Positions 48,885 to 59,997 are shown, counted from the stretch's first letter. The stretch is DNA of 64,000 nucleotides from Leptoclinus maculatus (GCA_032191485.1 JAVDOI010000003.1:15999813-16063812), one strand, 5' to 3'. A program made the numbers and translations. Notes: generated by a model from the letters alone, not told the origin.

Positions 48885-51534
48885 GTAGCGTGCACACGCA
48901 CACGTACGACAATGAAACATAATTTCCATCCCAATTCCCTACATGTACATTACAAAAACCGATGTACAGCCCTTATTTTTCATACTCTACTGTATGTTGG
49001 AGACATTGGAGGTTACGGTTGGTCACAACATAAAGAAACAGAGGGTGTGTGTGGAAACTGTAATATACTGCAGCCTGTCACAACAATCAACCCTGCAGAT
49101 TCAGAGAGATGAGAGAAGCAGCCATCAGGTGGTCCTGACAAGGTGTTGCCAGCGGCTTTGTTACACTGTCAGCTCAACAGGGCCGTCTTGGAAACAAAAC
49201 TACTTAAACACACAGCCGCTTGTTTATTCTACTGTCACATTTGTATCTAGGGTGAAAGAAGAATTAAAGGGCCCTATGTTAATACTTAAACCATTTTATT
49301 GGAGAAGGTGATGAAGCTGATTTAAATCAAGAACATCTATGATTGTGACCAGGAAGTTGGCCTAATGGTTAGTAAAGCTGCATCTTAACTGGTGGGCCAG
49401 AGTTACTGCTGGTGTTGTAAGGTCACAACCTTACAAAATAGTCTTGAGGAAGTTTCACCTGCTGAGGCTTTTACAACTTGCAGGGCTAAAAGGCCATTTC
49501 CTTTTAAAGATAATTGGGTAATGCAATTTATTTAAATGATCATTTATTAGTATGAAAGCTATGCATTCATTAGCCTATTGCCATGCTGTAGGTAGACGTA
49601 GGCTCTGAGAGGATGCACTGACCCAGAGGAAAAGCTGGCTTCCCCTCAACACAGTTCACACCCCAGCTGTGAGTCTGTCTGAGAGGATGAGAGCAGCGGA
49701 TGAGGGGGGGGAGCAGGGGAGAAAAGAAGGCTGCCACTTCTCCACTCTTTCCATCCCCACTCTGTATTTCCTCACCGTGGCCTTATGCCCAAGGTCCCAG
49801 CCTCTGCTTAGAGAAGCACTGTATGAAGCAGTGATGTAGCCGCCAGTCACTTCCTCCGTTCTGTGTGCCGTCCGGGGGCTTTGACACAAATTGTGTGACC
49901 ATTTAAATTCCAGCTGCACCTATAAAAGGTATTGGAATGACTTTGACCTAGAGCAAATGGTTACTGATTTATTGAATTATCATCTCAAAAGGCAATGTCA
50001 TGATTCAGGCGTATAATGTGCACCCACCGCGGAGCCCAGAAGATCCTAAAATAGCTCATATTGTGCCGCCTGGCTGATGCGTTGTCGCTTCCTGCCACTG
50101 GAAGTGAAACAAGTTCTGACATGTTGGCCAGGGGTCCAAAGGCAAGGTCATTTACTGCCCAACTCCCCTTGGTGGTGACGCACAGTGAGGATTGGTGACG
50201 CAAGCCAGGAAATAGATACACGCCGGCATTAGACGTGAACAGACACGCACACGCATGTCTCACCACTTGGCGTGGTTCTATACGCAGCTGTTTCGGAGAA
50301 TGTAAAAGTCTCAGAAATACACATGCATCCTTTTCATAACCTGACGAATTGTCCCATCCAGAAGCCATATTTATAGCTTTTTGTCTTTTTCCTCCTTTCT
50401 CATCTGTCTCGGGTGGAATTCATGGAGACTTGGACACAGCTGGATCCCCTCTATCTCTTTCTCGTCTCTGTCTCTCTCCTGCCTCGTCTAATGCTTTCTT
50501 TCCACTCGGCTCTCTGCCCAGACTCTCCCCCCCCCCTCTTCCCAATGTCTTGGAAGTGAAATATGCAGGTCTAAAAATATTCATCCACTTTATCCAAACA
50601 ACAGCAAAAAAAATGCTGTTCTTGGACCAGGAGTGGCAGGCTTTTTTCCCCTGGGCCATTTCTCTGGTTCCTGAGAACAGGGAGTCTGAGGTTGATGTCC
50701 AAATCTTGCCAGGACAGGGAACGCATGTAATCCCTCTTGTCAGAATGTGTCTCATACCATTCAGTTTAGATCCAAACATGCGAGTGTTGCACGCTGCATT
50801 TATGAGCAGAGATTTTAGTCTGGATATGCAGATAATGCGGCTGATTTCATGTTCTTTGCTAAACCTTTTTTCTCTAACTCCATCTCCACAGGAATATAAC
50901 ATTTTCAGCACTAACTGCTGCCTGTTAAAGGGATGGATGTTTTTATTTAAACCGTAAACCTTTCACCCATTTTGTGTTTTTGCTGTTGAATTGAAATGTC
51001 CTGATTATGCTCTTGTATAATCTTCTGAGTAGTGGGTGATGTGGTACTGGATGAGTTTGTAAGCAGCTACAAGCTGGTTGGCACAATGCCCTCCTGAGCA
51101 TTTAGATTAAACATGATGCAGCGTTTACTTTAAGTCTCACATGCCTCATTCATCCATACACAGCCACTGATTTCTTGTGCGATCTGTTTTTGAGCACCTA
51201 TGTGGAAAGCTAGCTTGGCTGTTGGAGGAATGTAGGCTGGGCAAGAGCAGGTATGCCACTGGGATTTTAAGCAATGTCCCAGATGTTTAGTCTTCACATC
51301 ACTTCCTTCACAGTTGTTTAGCCTTGTAGTGGTGCCTGCAACACTTCTACAAGACTAAGTTCTGGTGTCCCGGAGCCTACTGCACACTTAGCACTGATCA
51401 GAAATATGCTCACAAATCATTTCTTGTCTCACAACAGCTGAATCTCCTAGCTGGAAACGGCATGGTAATGTGTCAAGTGTATTAATCGAGGAAAGATTAA
51501 TATCCAGTATTTCACCCTTGTCTTTCCTCTTCAG
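48885..51534 (+). other. lbh: lbh intron 2
   Basis: The intron is bounded by GTAGCG and CTCTTCAG. It holds a possible degraded tRNA-derived SINE at about 49353-49425, and unremarkable sequence otherwise. A 202-codon frame at 50349-50957 and an antisense 163-codon frame overlapping it show no family resemblance and are treated as chance. Confidence 0.8.
49353..49425 (+). repeat. Possible degraded tRNA-derived SINE head
   Basis: The segment contains TGGCCTAATGG at 49358-49368, a good match to an RNA polymerase III A box. The phrase that includes it (GTTGGCCTAATGGTTAG) resembles the tRNA-like head of fish SINEs. No clear B box (GGTTCRANNCC) follows at the expected distance, so the element is decayed or the match is fortuitous. 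Confidence 0.35.
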
Positions 51535-51771
51535 ATCTTCCCAGACCCCTTGGACTTTGACCGTTGCTGTAAGCTCAAAGATCGTCTGCCGTCCATCGTG
51601 GTTGAGCCGACAGAGGGAGAAGTCGAGAGCGGGGAGCTTCGCTGGCCTCCAGAGGAGTTTCTGGTCAGTGAGGAGGAAGAAGAAGAAGAACAACAACAAC
51701 AACAACAACAACAAGAGCAGAATAATGGCAGCATCCAAAACGGACAGCCAACACAGAATTCTCAGTGCTAG
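51535..51771 (+). CDS. lbh: LBH coding exon 3 (conserved core and C-terminal acidic/polyQ tail)
   Basis: The acceptor is a T/C-rich tract ending CTTCAG at 51534. The exon encodes residues 45-122 and a TAG stop at 51769. Residues 45-88 (IFPDPLDFDRCCKLKDRLPS, then IVVEPTEGEVESGELRWPPE, then EFLV) are almost identical to human LBH and form its most conserved block, including the Cys-Cys pair and the Trp-Pro-Pro motif. After Ser89 the tail departs from the mammalian one: seven Glu (90-96), eight Gln (97-104), then an Asn/Gln-rich end finishing in Cys122. The Glu and Gln runs are written as nearly pure GAA and CAA repeats (51676-51714), so this is a coding microsatellite. It accounts for most of the extra length over the 105-residue human protein. 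Confidence 0.97.
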   Translation: MFPDPLDFDRCCKLKDRLPSIVVEPTEGEVESGELRWPPEEFLVSEEEEEEEQQQQQQQQEQNNGSIQNGQPTQNSQC

Positions 51772-52309
51772 AGGCTGTGATGCAGCGCCCATACTCCCTT
51801 GTTTCCTCTTTCTCTCTGATGGACTCTCCGCTTCCCACACTGGTTACACTGCACCTCAGCACTAGCAGACACAGTCAGTGTCTCTTGATGCCATCTTGTT
51901 GCCCTTGACATCAAAGCAATACACACAGGCAACACACTTTCTCACACAATAATGTATCCACCTGGACTGCAAACCTGCCAAATCCCACTTGAAAAGAACA
52001 GACGCGCACACCTGCAACCTCCACTCATTTCCTTCCATGCCTACCACCGTGTGTGTCTCGGCCTAGACCGGATGTCCTGTTGGACAGCGGCAGCTCAGTG
52101 CTCCATGGACAGCTCTCAAACTGCAGGAGGCCAACACTGCTCTGTACTTTACTCCAAAATGGCTGGCGTCATGACCCCAGAGACTTTGTACTCTCATACA
52201 GAACTACTGTGGTGCCCTTGGGGATTATCACCTACAGTAACACTGTCCATACTTGTGTGCAGTTTCTGGATTTATGTTTATTATTGTGATCGCCACTGCT
52301 GTCTATAGA

Positions 52310-52405
52310 TGTCTGTTTCTGAGAAGTGAATGTTTTGTGATTTGTCTGTTTCTGAGAAGTGAATGTTTTGTGATTTGTCTGTTTCTGAGAAGTGGGTGTT
52401 TTGTG
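52310..52405 (+). repeat. 33-bp tandem repeat in lbh 3'UTR
   Basis: Nearly three copies of a 33-bp unit beginning TGTCTGTTTCTGAGAAGTGA start at 52310, 52343 and 52376. The first two are identical over the unit. The third differs by AA to GG in GTGAATG/GTGGGTG and ends early. The high identity suggests recent duplication. Confidence 0.95.
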
Positions 52406-53421
52406 TAAAATGTTACCAGGATCCCAACCCTCTTGTCTAAAAGATTATTTGACTTCTACGTCAGGCATTCGCAGTTAAAAGGCAACCTGGAATCATTTTA
52501 GAGAAATGAGCAGAAAGTGAAAGCAGAATAAACCAGCATGCCCTGCTATGCTTGTGCATACATTCATTGTACAAAGGCTTGTTGTGCAGTGAGGGCAACG
52601 TGATGTGATCCCCCCTCATCACATTGACCTGTGAGCCGTGTGACAAACTACTTGGATGACGATGCAAAATAGTACAACATTGAGAACCTAATCTGACAAA
52701 AGCAGGTTTATTGTTCCATTGGGAAAAGCTGAGTTAAGGACTGCAAATTGTATTTTTTTTTGTTGAAAAAGCAGTTGATGAAGCAATGTACAGACCCAAT
52801 GAAGGATGTGTAAATACTTGTTCCCAATGAGCCGACCCCTGAGGCCTTCTAGTGCGCTGATCTCGTGTGTACTATGGGTTTGGTTTACTTTTTAGAGAGA
52901 CAGAGTGGGAACTGTAAGTCTTTCCTAGTCTTCCTTTTTCTTCTTGAAAACAGCCATACTTTTGACACCGATAAGGTTATATCTGACAGTATTAAAAAAA
53001 AATACTCTTTCACAATAAAATTAGTCGGGACGTTTGCCGTAAGCTGTTTGTTAGAAATTGTATTCGTTCTCTGGTAGCAATGTCTGTTTTATTTGTTTGC
53101 AATTTCAGAAGTCTGTTCTTTTGTTCACTCTTTAAATCGCCACTTATTTGTGGAACAAGTCTCGTCAGTTTGTAGAAAATAGTTCCCTTTTGTGTACACG
53201 ATATGAAATCCTGTTGTACAAGCTTGATTGAGATGTCTGTTTGTTTGTGTAAATTCTCATTTGAGTGGCATTAGGGCTGTGTACAGAACATCTCTCTTTC
53301 TCCTGTCTGTCACCTACAGGTCCCACATTGTTTTTGTAAAGCTCAGGGAGATTAGCCGCCATCTTTCTCTTGTGTTTTTTTGTATTTAGACCACTTTTCT
53401 CTGACTATTGCGGAGGCTGTA

Positions 53422-53427
53422 AATAAA
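53422..53427 (+). terminator. lbh: lbh polyadenylation signal AATAAA
   Basis: A canonical hexamer near the end of the conserved-length 3'UTR, followed within 30-40 bases by a T/G-rich stretch (TGTGTGGCTCTACTGTG). It is the most likely distal polyadenylation site; AATAAA at 53014 is an alternative. Confidence 0.65.
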
Positions 53428-53445
53428 CATTTGAATTTGCTATCC

Positions 53446-55079
53446 AACTGTGTGGCTCTACTGTGAGAATAATTGACTGCGAAGATTTATTGCCATTTTA
53501 TGGTACAAGATGAAGTGAAAGTCTTTTACAGGGCTAATCCTTCAGTGCATTTAAAGTATGTTTTCAAGAGACTTTACTTCTGTTTTTACTTTCAATTTGA
53601 TTTATGTGAAACCCCCCCCACACTCTCTCTCTTTTCCCCTCACTTCACCTTCAGTGGTTACAGAAAAGCAGCTTAACTTCCTGCTCCGCATCTCGCGCAC
53701 ACAGAATCTCTCTACGAATAGAGATGTGTATCAAATGCCTATATGTAGAAGCGAGAGCAGGCCACATGCTACTTCCTGTCTTCAACTTGCACACACAATC
53801 TGACTCCTAGCTAAAGCAAAATCTAATTCCTGAGCACCGAAGAGCTTTCATTTCCAAACTTCATATTTAAAAATATTTGAAAGAAGCTATTCAGCATTAT
53901 GGAGAACATTGGTTTGACCTACCAATCTTTGGCAGTTAATATTATAGACAGAAATATTGAAGATAGTACAGGGTACAGAGGTCTGTGGAAACGACTCACG
54001 TTCTACCCATAAACACTCGCCACAATGATACAAGACTAATAAAATGTGGTCGAGTGGAAAAGCTCTAATGGGGAACTGGGGCATTTGCAGGACTAAATGG
54101 AAAGCTTTCTGCTCACTGTTGCAATGGAAACTTCTCCGGTGATTTGCTGCTGTGTACTGTATTAGTGACCCGATAGGTCAAGTTTGATTGCTAAGTACCC
54201 GGAACAGTCCATCAAGAGTTGCTTAGGTTGGGCCTTTCGAGGGCCAAGAGCCTGACAGATTGTGCATGGTGGTGCTCTCAGGGCCTTGTGGTCACTTCCT
54301 GAAAGGGGAACAATGAACTGACATTCTATCCTGCTTCCTTCTTCCTGGAAAAAAAAAATGGAGCATAAGGAGTTATTAATAGCCTCCAGCTGATAATGGT
54401 GGTCAGCAGCAGAGTGTGTTAGACCCAGGGAGCCGGTGAGAGCCTTCAGAAAAGAATTGTCCTTTGTCCCTCTCTTTAAAAACTGCTCCTAGATCTCAGT
54501 GGAAAATGTCATGAGATCACGGAAAGAAGAAATTCTAAGAAGTTTAAAAAAAGGAACAACTGCAGTCCTTGAACAAGCATCCAGCTACGCAACCATGTGA
54601 CGTCAAGTCAGACACCTCTGAACTTTGCGTTGTCTTTCAAATATTGCTGGGAAGAATAGTGAGAAAGCAATAAACTTCAGTTTTAATACAAGTGGTCCTG
54701 TGTTTCTGGGGCTTAGGGAGATATGAAAGGAAGGCCCTGAAGCTTTCCATAGCATTTTGACATTTGAGCAGCCCTTATCTTCTCAACTGATTAAGTAGGG
54801 AACCTTTGCAATAAAAAAATATGTATTGCCATCATCTCAGTTACAACTCACAGAGAGATCTCACTTTAAAGGCCCTGGAGACCTATTTTCTCAATCAGCT
54901 TCTAATGAATGATGGGGTCCGGCATCAAAACATTTTCTGCAGTCTTTATTTTTTTCTGTACTTTTCTCACTGGTTCGAAGTTTGGAAAAAGCTACTGTGA
55001 CAAACATTCATGCACCAAACAGGATTTAGCAATATGTGAATCATAATGACAGTTGTGGGATATGTTGGCACTATAAAAA
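53446..55079. other. lbh-lclat1 intergenic DNA, proximal part
   Basis: Unique noncoding sequence with no exon, RNA gene or repeat family that I recognise. It includes a C-run at 53611-53619 and a short A-run at 54349-54358. Confidence 0.6.
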
Positions 55080-55240
55080 AAACTGCTAAGCTAAGCTAAG
55101 CTAACTGGCTACTGGCTTCAGTTGCATATTTACTGTATTTCATATTCAGTGAAATACAATGTATTTCATATTAAGTGTGGAATCTATCTCCTTATCTAAC
55201 TCTCTGCAATAAAGCGAATGAGGACATTTATTAATAAATA
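55080..55240 (-). repeat. Fish dispersed repeat fragment (GCTAAGCTAAGCTAA type)
   Basis: The stretch begins GCTAAGCTAAGCTAACTGGC, continues through a TGGCTTCAG...CATATTTACTG block, and ends with TATCTAACTCTCTGCAATAAAGCGAATGA-like sequence. I recognise this order of blocks from an interspersed repeat common in percomorph genomes, but I cannot assign a family name. An internal hairpin (TGTATTTCA at 55134, TGAAATACA at 55150) and a further copy of the first arm at 55160 look like local rearrangement. Confidence 0.6.
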
Positions 55241-58184
55241 ACCCTTAAAGATGTTTCCCCACTAGCTTTACATGTTATTGCTCATTTAGACATGGCTATT
55301 TTATGTTGTACAAAAAATGTTAGGATTTAAAATACACTTTTCAGGGGTTTAATCTCATTTTGCCCTGTGAACATGCCCTCGTGTTTTCATGATTTTCTGA
55401 GTGCAGATTTTAATCATTTTATCGCTTTTTTTTCTCCTATCAACTACTCTGCTGATGGTCAGAGGTGACAGCATTCATTTTGCAAACAGTGAGATGAGTG
55501 AGAGTCACTGAGTACTCAGTGACATAGGGGAATGGAGTGTGTCTCGCACACCACTGTCGGCGTGAGACACAGTATCTTTAAAAGTGTGTGTGTGTGAGAG
55601 CATGTGTGCCTAGCTGTGTATTAAAACTGTTGTCAGAGCCCTCTGAGTGAAGTCACTGATAGCTCTTCTAGCTCATTCTTGGAATTCTTTCCAATGGAAA
55701 CAATCCCATCGCTGATCCCAGTGTGTCAGCAGAGTCTGACCTGCCAACCCCTGAGTTCTCCCTGACTCCCATCTATAGTCCACATTAACGCTGCTTCACA
55801 GTCACCCCTCTACACACAAACTCACACCACGTACCCATAACATGACCCCTCCGTCTTCAATCTGGTATGTCATGAGGAGAGAAATAATGCTTATCCAGTG
55901 AACTCTACGTTCACTCCCTCTCTTCACTTTTTTTTTCCTCCAGTGTCGTTGTTTTCTTGTTCTTTCTATTTTTCGCTCTCCCAGACTTTTATCCCATTCT
56001 GTTGTTTCAGCAACTTTCCCATACTTACATGACAGTAGACATCTACTCTGCATTCCCACAGTGCCGGTTATGTAAGTTAACATTTCATTATAAACAGTGC
56101 CCCTGTTCTTATAACCTTGCTATTTCAGTGCTGCAACCTTATTGTATAAGCCACCAAGGTTTATGTGTTTGTGCAAAGCTTTGCAAAGGGGCACATGTGC
56201 GTGGAGGTTTCATGTATAACCGTGTCTGTTATTATGAGTGCCATGTGCGTAAGGGAAAGATTCTTTTCCCATGGTTCCTCAAAGTGTGAGAAGAAAGTAG
56301 AGCTCTCAGGACATGAGGCAAAAACTCTAGCTAGTTATTTATAACCATGTCTGGAGACGGCCCACCAAGCGTAGACACATATCTGGCACTGTCAACGAGG
56401 GAAGAGCTAGAATAAGATACGCTGAGAGGCACACAACAAGGAGGGAGGATAAAAGGTGACGGGGTCAGGGAAGGAAAATTAAGGATGTTGAGGAGGTAAA
56501 AGAGCTGCATGAAATGGATGAATCACAGGTTAGAGACCGGTCGTCTCGCTTGGTGGCCAACTTAGATAACACTTGAGATGAGATAAGGCTAAATGCAACC
56601 GTAGCAAAAATGACACTTGGGAACTTGCTTAGTTTCACTACCCTCATAAAATTGAACAAGTGTACTTTCCATATGACACTACAAACAGTATGGATGGAAT
56701 GAAATGGAAAAAGAGAAATGCATGGGACCTCTAGAAGTCACTTTGTTGCAATCTGCCCTTTTCCAGAATCTGGTTTAAGTTGATGTTTTTAGGACTTTTT
56801 AGCTTTATTGCCCAGTTTAAAACATTTATTATCAAAGTAATCAAATGTAATAAGTGAATTGCTTTTCCCAAAGCAATTCAAATAGCTACATTACATCAAT
56901 TTTCACAGGGTAACTAGCGATCTTCTTCCCAACACTGGCCATGCGATACACCGATCGATAACAGAGGACCACAAAGTAGTGATTGCTATTCAAAACAAAG
57001 CCTCCACAACATCCAAATTAATCAGAGTCAAGTATACTCCAGACTCTGCCAAACTGCTGCACGTCAGCAGACCAGCCTTTGAAAACAGCACATATTTGGA
57101 CAGACAAGTCTCAGCACCCAGGGACCTATTCTCTGTTTAACAGGGTGATGTAAGATACATCTCCATCTCACCCTCAAGCCTTTAAAAAGCTTTGATCAAT
57201 ACAAGTCTGCTGGCGTCCACACTATACTGTAGTTGTGTGTTAACATGGTAAGCCACAGGCCGCTGCTCTTCTATAGGCTGTTGTTGATATAATAGACATC
57301 TTATGACCCTGCCACTTTAATCCTTATTGCCTCGAGACCACGGTGGAAAATTGGAGAGAAGAAAGAGGAAATAGGATCAAGACATAGACGGAGATAGCAC
57401 AGAGAAATTAAGATGCAAAACTGGAATTACAGTGTCGTGTTACAGGTGTGAGGCCGGGACATGTTGTAAATGTGAGGAGGAAGTGAAGTGAAAGAGAAGA
57501 AGATCATCCATGTCCCCTCTTTGAACTACCACCAAAGCACAAGAGGTCACTAAAAAACAAACTAGAAGAGTTTGTTCCCCAATAAAGCCTTGTTAAAGTG
57601 CTATCAATAGACTCCATTAACAACAAAACAAAACATAGTGCACAATGCCTGAAAAAAGTCACTCTGTTTCTCTCACATGGATTTATGTGGAATGGAATGG
57701 CACGTCTAACATGAATTAATGTTGCTGGTTATCTGCTGCATGTCTTACCTCCCATGTCGCTTTTATCAGCAAACACAGCTTAAGTGTACATGTTTTATGT
57801 TTTTAATGGATTAAAACGCCTGTGATTCTTACCAGAGGGGCTTAGGTATTAGGAATTCTCAAAGGGAATATGATTAGGAGTACCTGATCAAATTGCTTTT
57901 GCTACATTATCTTGGACAAGCGTCATTAATCATGTGAACGTGCTTTTCTTTTGAAGGTGAGTTGGCACTAAACCGGAAAAATGAGAGCTTGTTTCAAAGC
58001 AAAGTTTTTCCGTTCCCCTTTTGAAGTGATGCGTTGACCCTTGAGACGTTTATACTGACAAAGCTATACAGTTCACTCAGTCTCTCAGATAGAGTGCATG
58101 CCATAGGGAGCAGGTCATGGAAAAGTCTTGAGTTTGACTAAGTGTACTCTCTCTTTTACCTTGTCTGTCAGTCTGACTCAACCT
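55241..58184. other. lbh-lclat1 intergenic DNA, middle part
   Basis: Unique noncoding sequence. It contains a perfect 20-bp palindrome at 55504-55523 and a short GTGTCTC/GAGACAC foldback at 55539-55570. No gene, RNA gene or further recognisable repeat is seen. Confidence 0.6.
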
Positions 58185-58221
58185 CACACACACACACACA
58201 CACACACACGCGCACACACAC
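58185..58221. repeat. (CA)n microsatellite with CG interruptions
   Basis: A CA run interrupted by CGCG near 58210. Confidence 0.9.
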
Positions 58222-58781
58222 GAGACAAAATGTGCATGCTCGGATACGCTCAGAAACATTGACCAATCTACGCACACACACATCACTGACTGCTGAGGTA
58301 ATTTGTAACAGTAGAACACCTCATAACTGTGGGTAAAAGAAACAAATGACACATGCTAGGATTTATACTACTTTAAAAGGCATTGTTGGGGGGGACTCAG
58401 TCGAGAAGTATATCATCAATACCACGCTTGAGATTTGAATGAGATCTGACATATTATAAACATGGGGATCTCGAGATAGAACACCGCAATGTGAGCGAAA
58501 CCTCTTGAGCTCGGAGAAGGGGATTATTGAGAACAAAAATTATTACAAAAGTGGGCATATACCTTTCCTTTCATTTGAGTGAAGCATGATTTAAAAATAC
58601 GTATATGTCTATGCAGAGGTTACATTTCCAGAAATTAAGTAGGCTATCAGGTAGAGTCTGTTGAAACAATGTGAAGACTTATGGGAATTTACTCTTAAAC
58701 ACTCCAACGAAAGGACATGAAAGATTAACTTCTCAGTGTGTTTGAAAACTATTCATGTTCATTGTTAAGATGTATTAATAG

Positions 58782-58860
58782 AGGAAGAAGAAGAAGAAGA
58801 AGAAGAAGGTATGCTTTATTAATCCTGCAAGGGAAAATTCAATTTATTTTATAATTAAAA
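58782..58860 (-). repeat. (GAA)n tract with LINE-like 3' tail fragment
   Basis: The (GAA)n at 58782-58808 is followed by GGTATGCTTTATTAATCCTG and CAAGGGAAAATTC. Read on the minus strand this is GAATTTTCCC...GGATTAATAAAGCATACC and then (TTC)n. It resembles the 3' end of fish Rex/L2-type non-LTR retrotransposons that end in a simple repeat. Only the terminus is present, as expected for a 5'-truncated insertion. Confidence 0.45.
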
Positions 58861-59010
58861 GAATGATATTTTGATATGGTATTTCGATAATTCATTTTTT
58901 TTAATTCTCACATGATTATGAATGTTAATGCTAATTCAAATGACGATGCTGTGATAGATTAACTGTATTAAGGAATTTTTGGGGGATTGCCAAATCCCCC
59001 CAAATTGTCT

Positions 59011-59484
59011 AGGTACAATTTTGAGGAACTTGTTCTCGAGTATTGTCATTTTATGCTACTTTATTCTTCTACTCTACTATATTTTGAGGACAAATATTGT
59101 AGTTTTTCCTTAACTACAATTATTTGACAGCTATCGTTAAACGTTACTTTGAAGATTATGATCAGATTCTAAAATATGATGCAACATTACAGATTGAACT
59201 ATACAAACAATATAAAGTAGCTACAAATAGCTCCACCTCCGCCAGCTACAACATCAAAAATCCTGCTAGGCATTAATACAACTGATGTTATTATAAGCAA
59301 ATAATATGACAACAATAATACAACACTCACGGGGCCCCTTTCCTGCGTAATGAACACTTTATCAATACTTTGGCACAGTGCAAAGTGCATGACTTTTATT
59401 TATGATAGAGTATGTTTACATTGTGGTATTACAATTTTACATTGTTAAAGATATGAATAGGCCTACTTCCACCACTACTGGGAC
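59011..59484 (+). repeat. Fish dispersed repeat, copy 2 (ACTCTACTATATTTTGAGG type)
   Basis: The copy contains the ordered blocks ATTTTATGCTACTTTATTCT, ACTCTACTATATTTTGAGGA, ATATTGTAGTTTTT, TATAAAGTAGCTACAAATAG, CTCCACC and a terminal CTTCCACCACT. The same blocks in the same order occur at 41201-41640. I recognise this as a very common percomorph interspersed repeat but cannot name the family. It ends about 220 bp before the inferred lclat1 first exon. Confidence 0.65.
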
Positions 59485-59689
59485 TTGCACTAGCAAGTCT
59501 ACCTCTCTTCCTTTGCACCTCCTACAAAGACCTTGAGTGCAGGTAGTTTGACTGCAGCTTAGCCAAACTTGCTCCACATGCTGCAGTTTACTGTCATCTC
59601 CTCGACGAATGTAGCTTGCACAAACAGCACCCCCTGTTGGTGTATGGGTGTAAGGACAGGTGAGAGGTAACAAGTTGAAAGGTCGTGTT

Positions 59690-59997
59690 AGCAAAACGGT
59701 AAGGCGGCTACACTTTTGCTGCAGTCATACTAAGTAAAGGCAATTAAAGAAAGCGAATTTGTCCGTGTGCTAATAACTTGCGAAAAACGAATCGGTTGGG
59801 AAACAGTTCGAACAGGCGTCAGCTTTGAGGACCAGTAACGCTTTATGAGCGTTGCTCGCTAGTTTAGCTAACGTTAGCAGGCTGCTAGCTGGCTTGCTAA
59901 GTTGCTATGTCGCAACCAAGTGCTTGGACTTATTGGAGCTAACATAGCTAGCTCACCTAACTGAAATTTACTTTGATTCTGGAGGAAAACAAGAAAG
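59690..59997 (+). promoter_or_regulatory. lclat1: Candidate lclat1 promoter and noncoding first exon
   Basis: The coding exon at 63667 begins exactly at its ATG behind a splice acceptor, so a 5'-untranslated exon must lie upstream. The best candidate ends AAGAAAG at 59997 with donor GTGGGT. It sits in a segment rich in GCTAAC/GTTAGC/GCTAGC words, including the 12-bp palindrome GCTAACGTTAGC at 59867, a motif class often seen near fish transcription starts. An 11-codon upstream frame (MSQPSAWTYWS) runs 59907-59942. The exact start is unknown. Confidence 0.5.

Larger units (their letters stand above)
43940..53445 (+). other. lbh: lbh gene locus (three coding exons, long 3'UTR)
   Basis: The transcription unit is reconstructed from sequence. 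A TATA-like TTAAATA at about 43909 is followed by a leader of roughly 190 bases. Coding exon 1 is 44134-44162 with donor GTGAGT, intron 1 is about 4.6 kb, exon 2 is 48782-48884 with donor GTAGCG, intron 2 is about 2.65 kb, and exon 3 is 51535-51771. The 3'UTR runs to about 53445 behind an AATAAA at 53422. Splice phases agree: exon 1 ends with two bases of a Cys codon that exon 2 completes, and exon 2 ends in phase 0. The product is 122 residues, against 105 for human LBH. The downstream neighbour lclat1 is in the same order as in mammals, which supports orthology. The transcription start is inferred, not observed. Confidence 0.93.
51772..53445 (+). other. lbh: lbh 3' untranslated region
   Basis: About 1.67 kb runs from the stop codon to the likely cleavage site. 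It carries a 33-bp tandem repeat at 52310-52405 and a Pumilio-type TGTAAATA at 52809-52816. AATAAA hexamers lie at 53014-53019 and 53422-53427. The last hexamer is followed by a T/G-rich stretch and is the better end of transcript. A second TGTAAATA (53418-53425) overlaps it. A long 3'UTR is also usual for mammalian LBH. Confidence 0.7.

Noticed and set aside
50349..50957. 202-codon open frame in lbh intron 2, with a 163-codon antisense frame
   Set aside because: No family resemblance on either strand, and both frames cross ordinary intron sequence. Long chance frames occur in less AT-rich introns.
53014..53019. AATAAA as the main lbh polyadenylation signal
   Set aside because: It may be used as an alternative, but the hexamer at 53422 is followed by a better T/G-rich element and fits a long 3'UTR.
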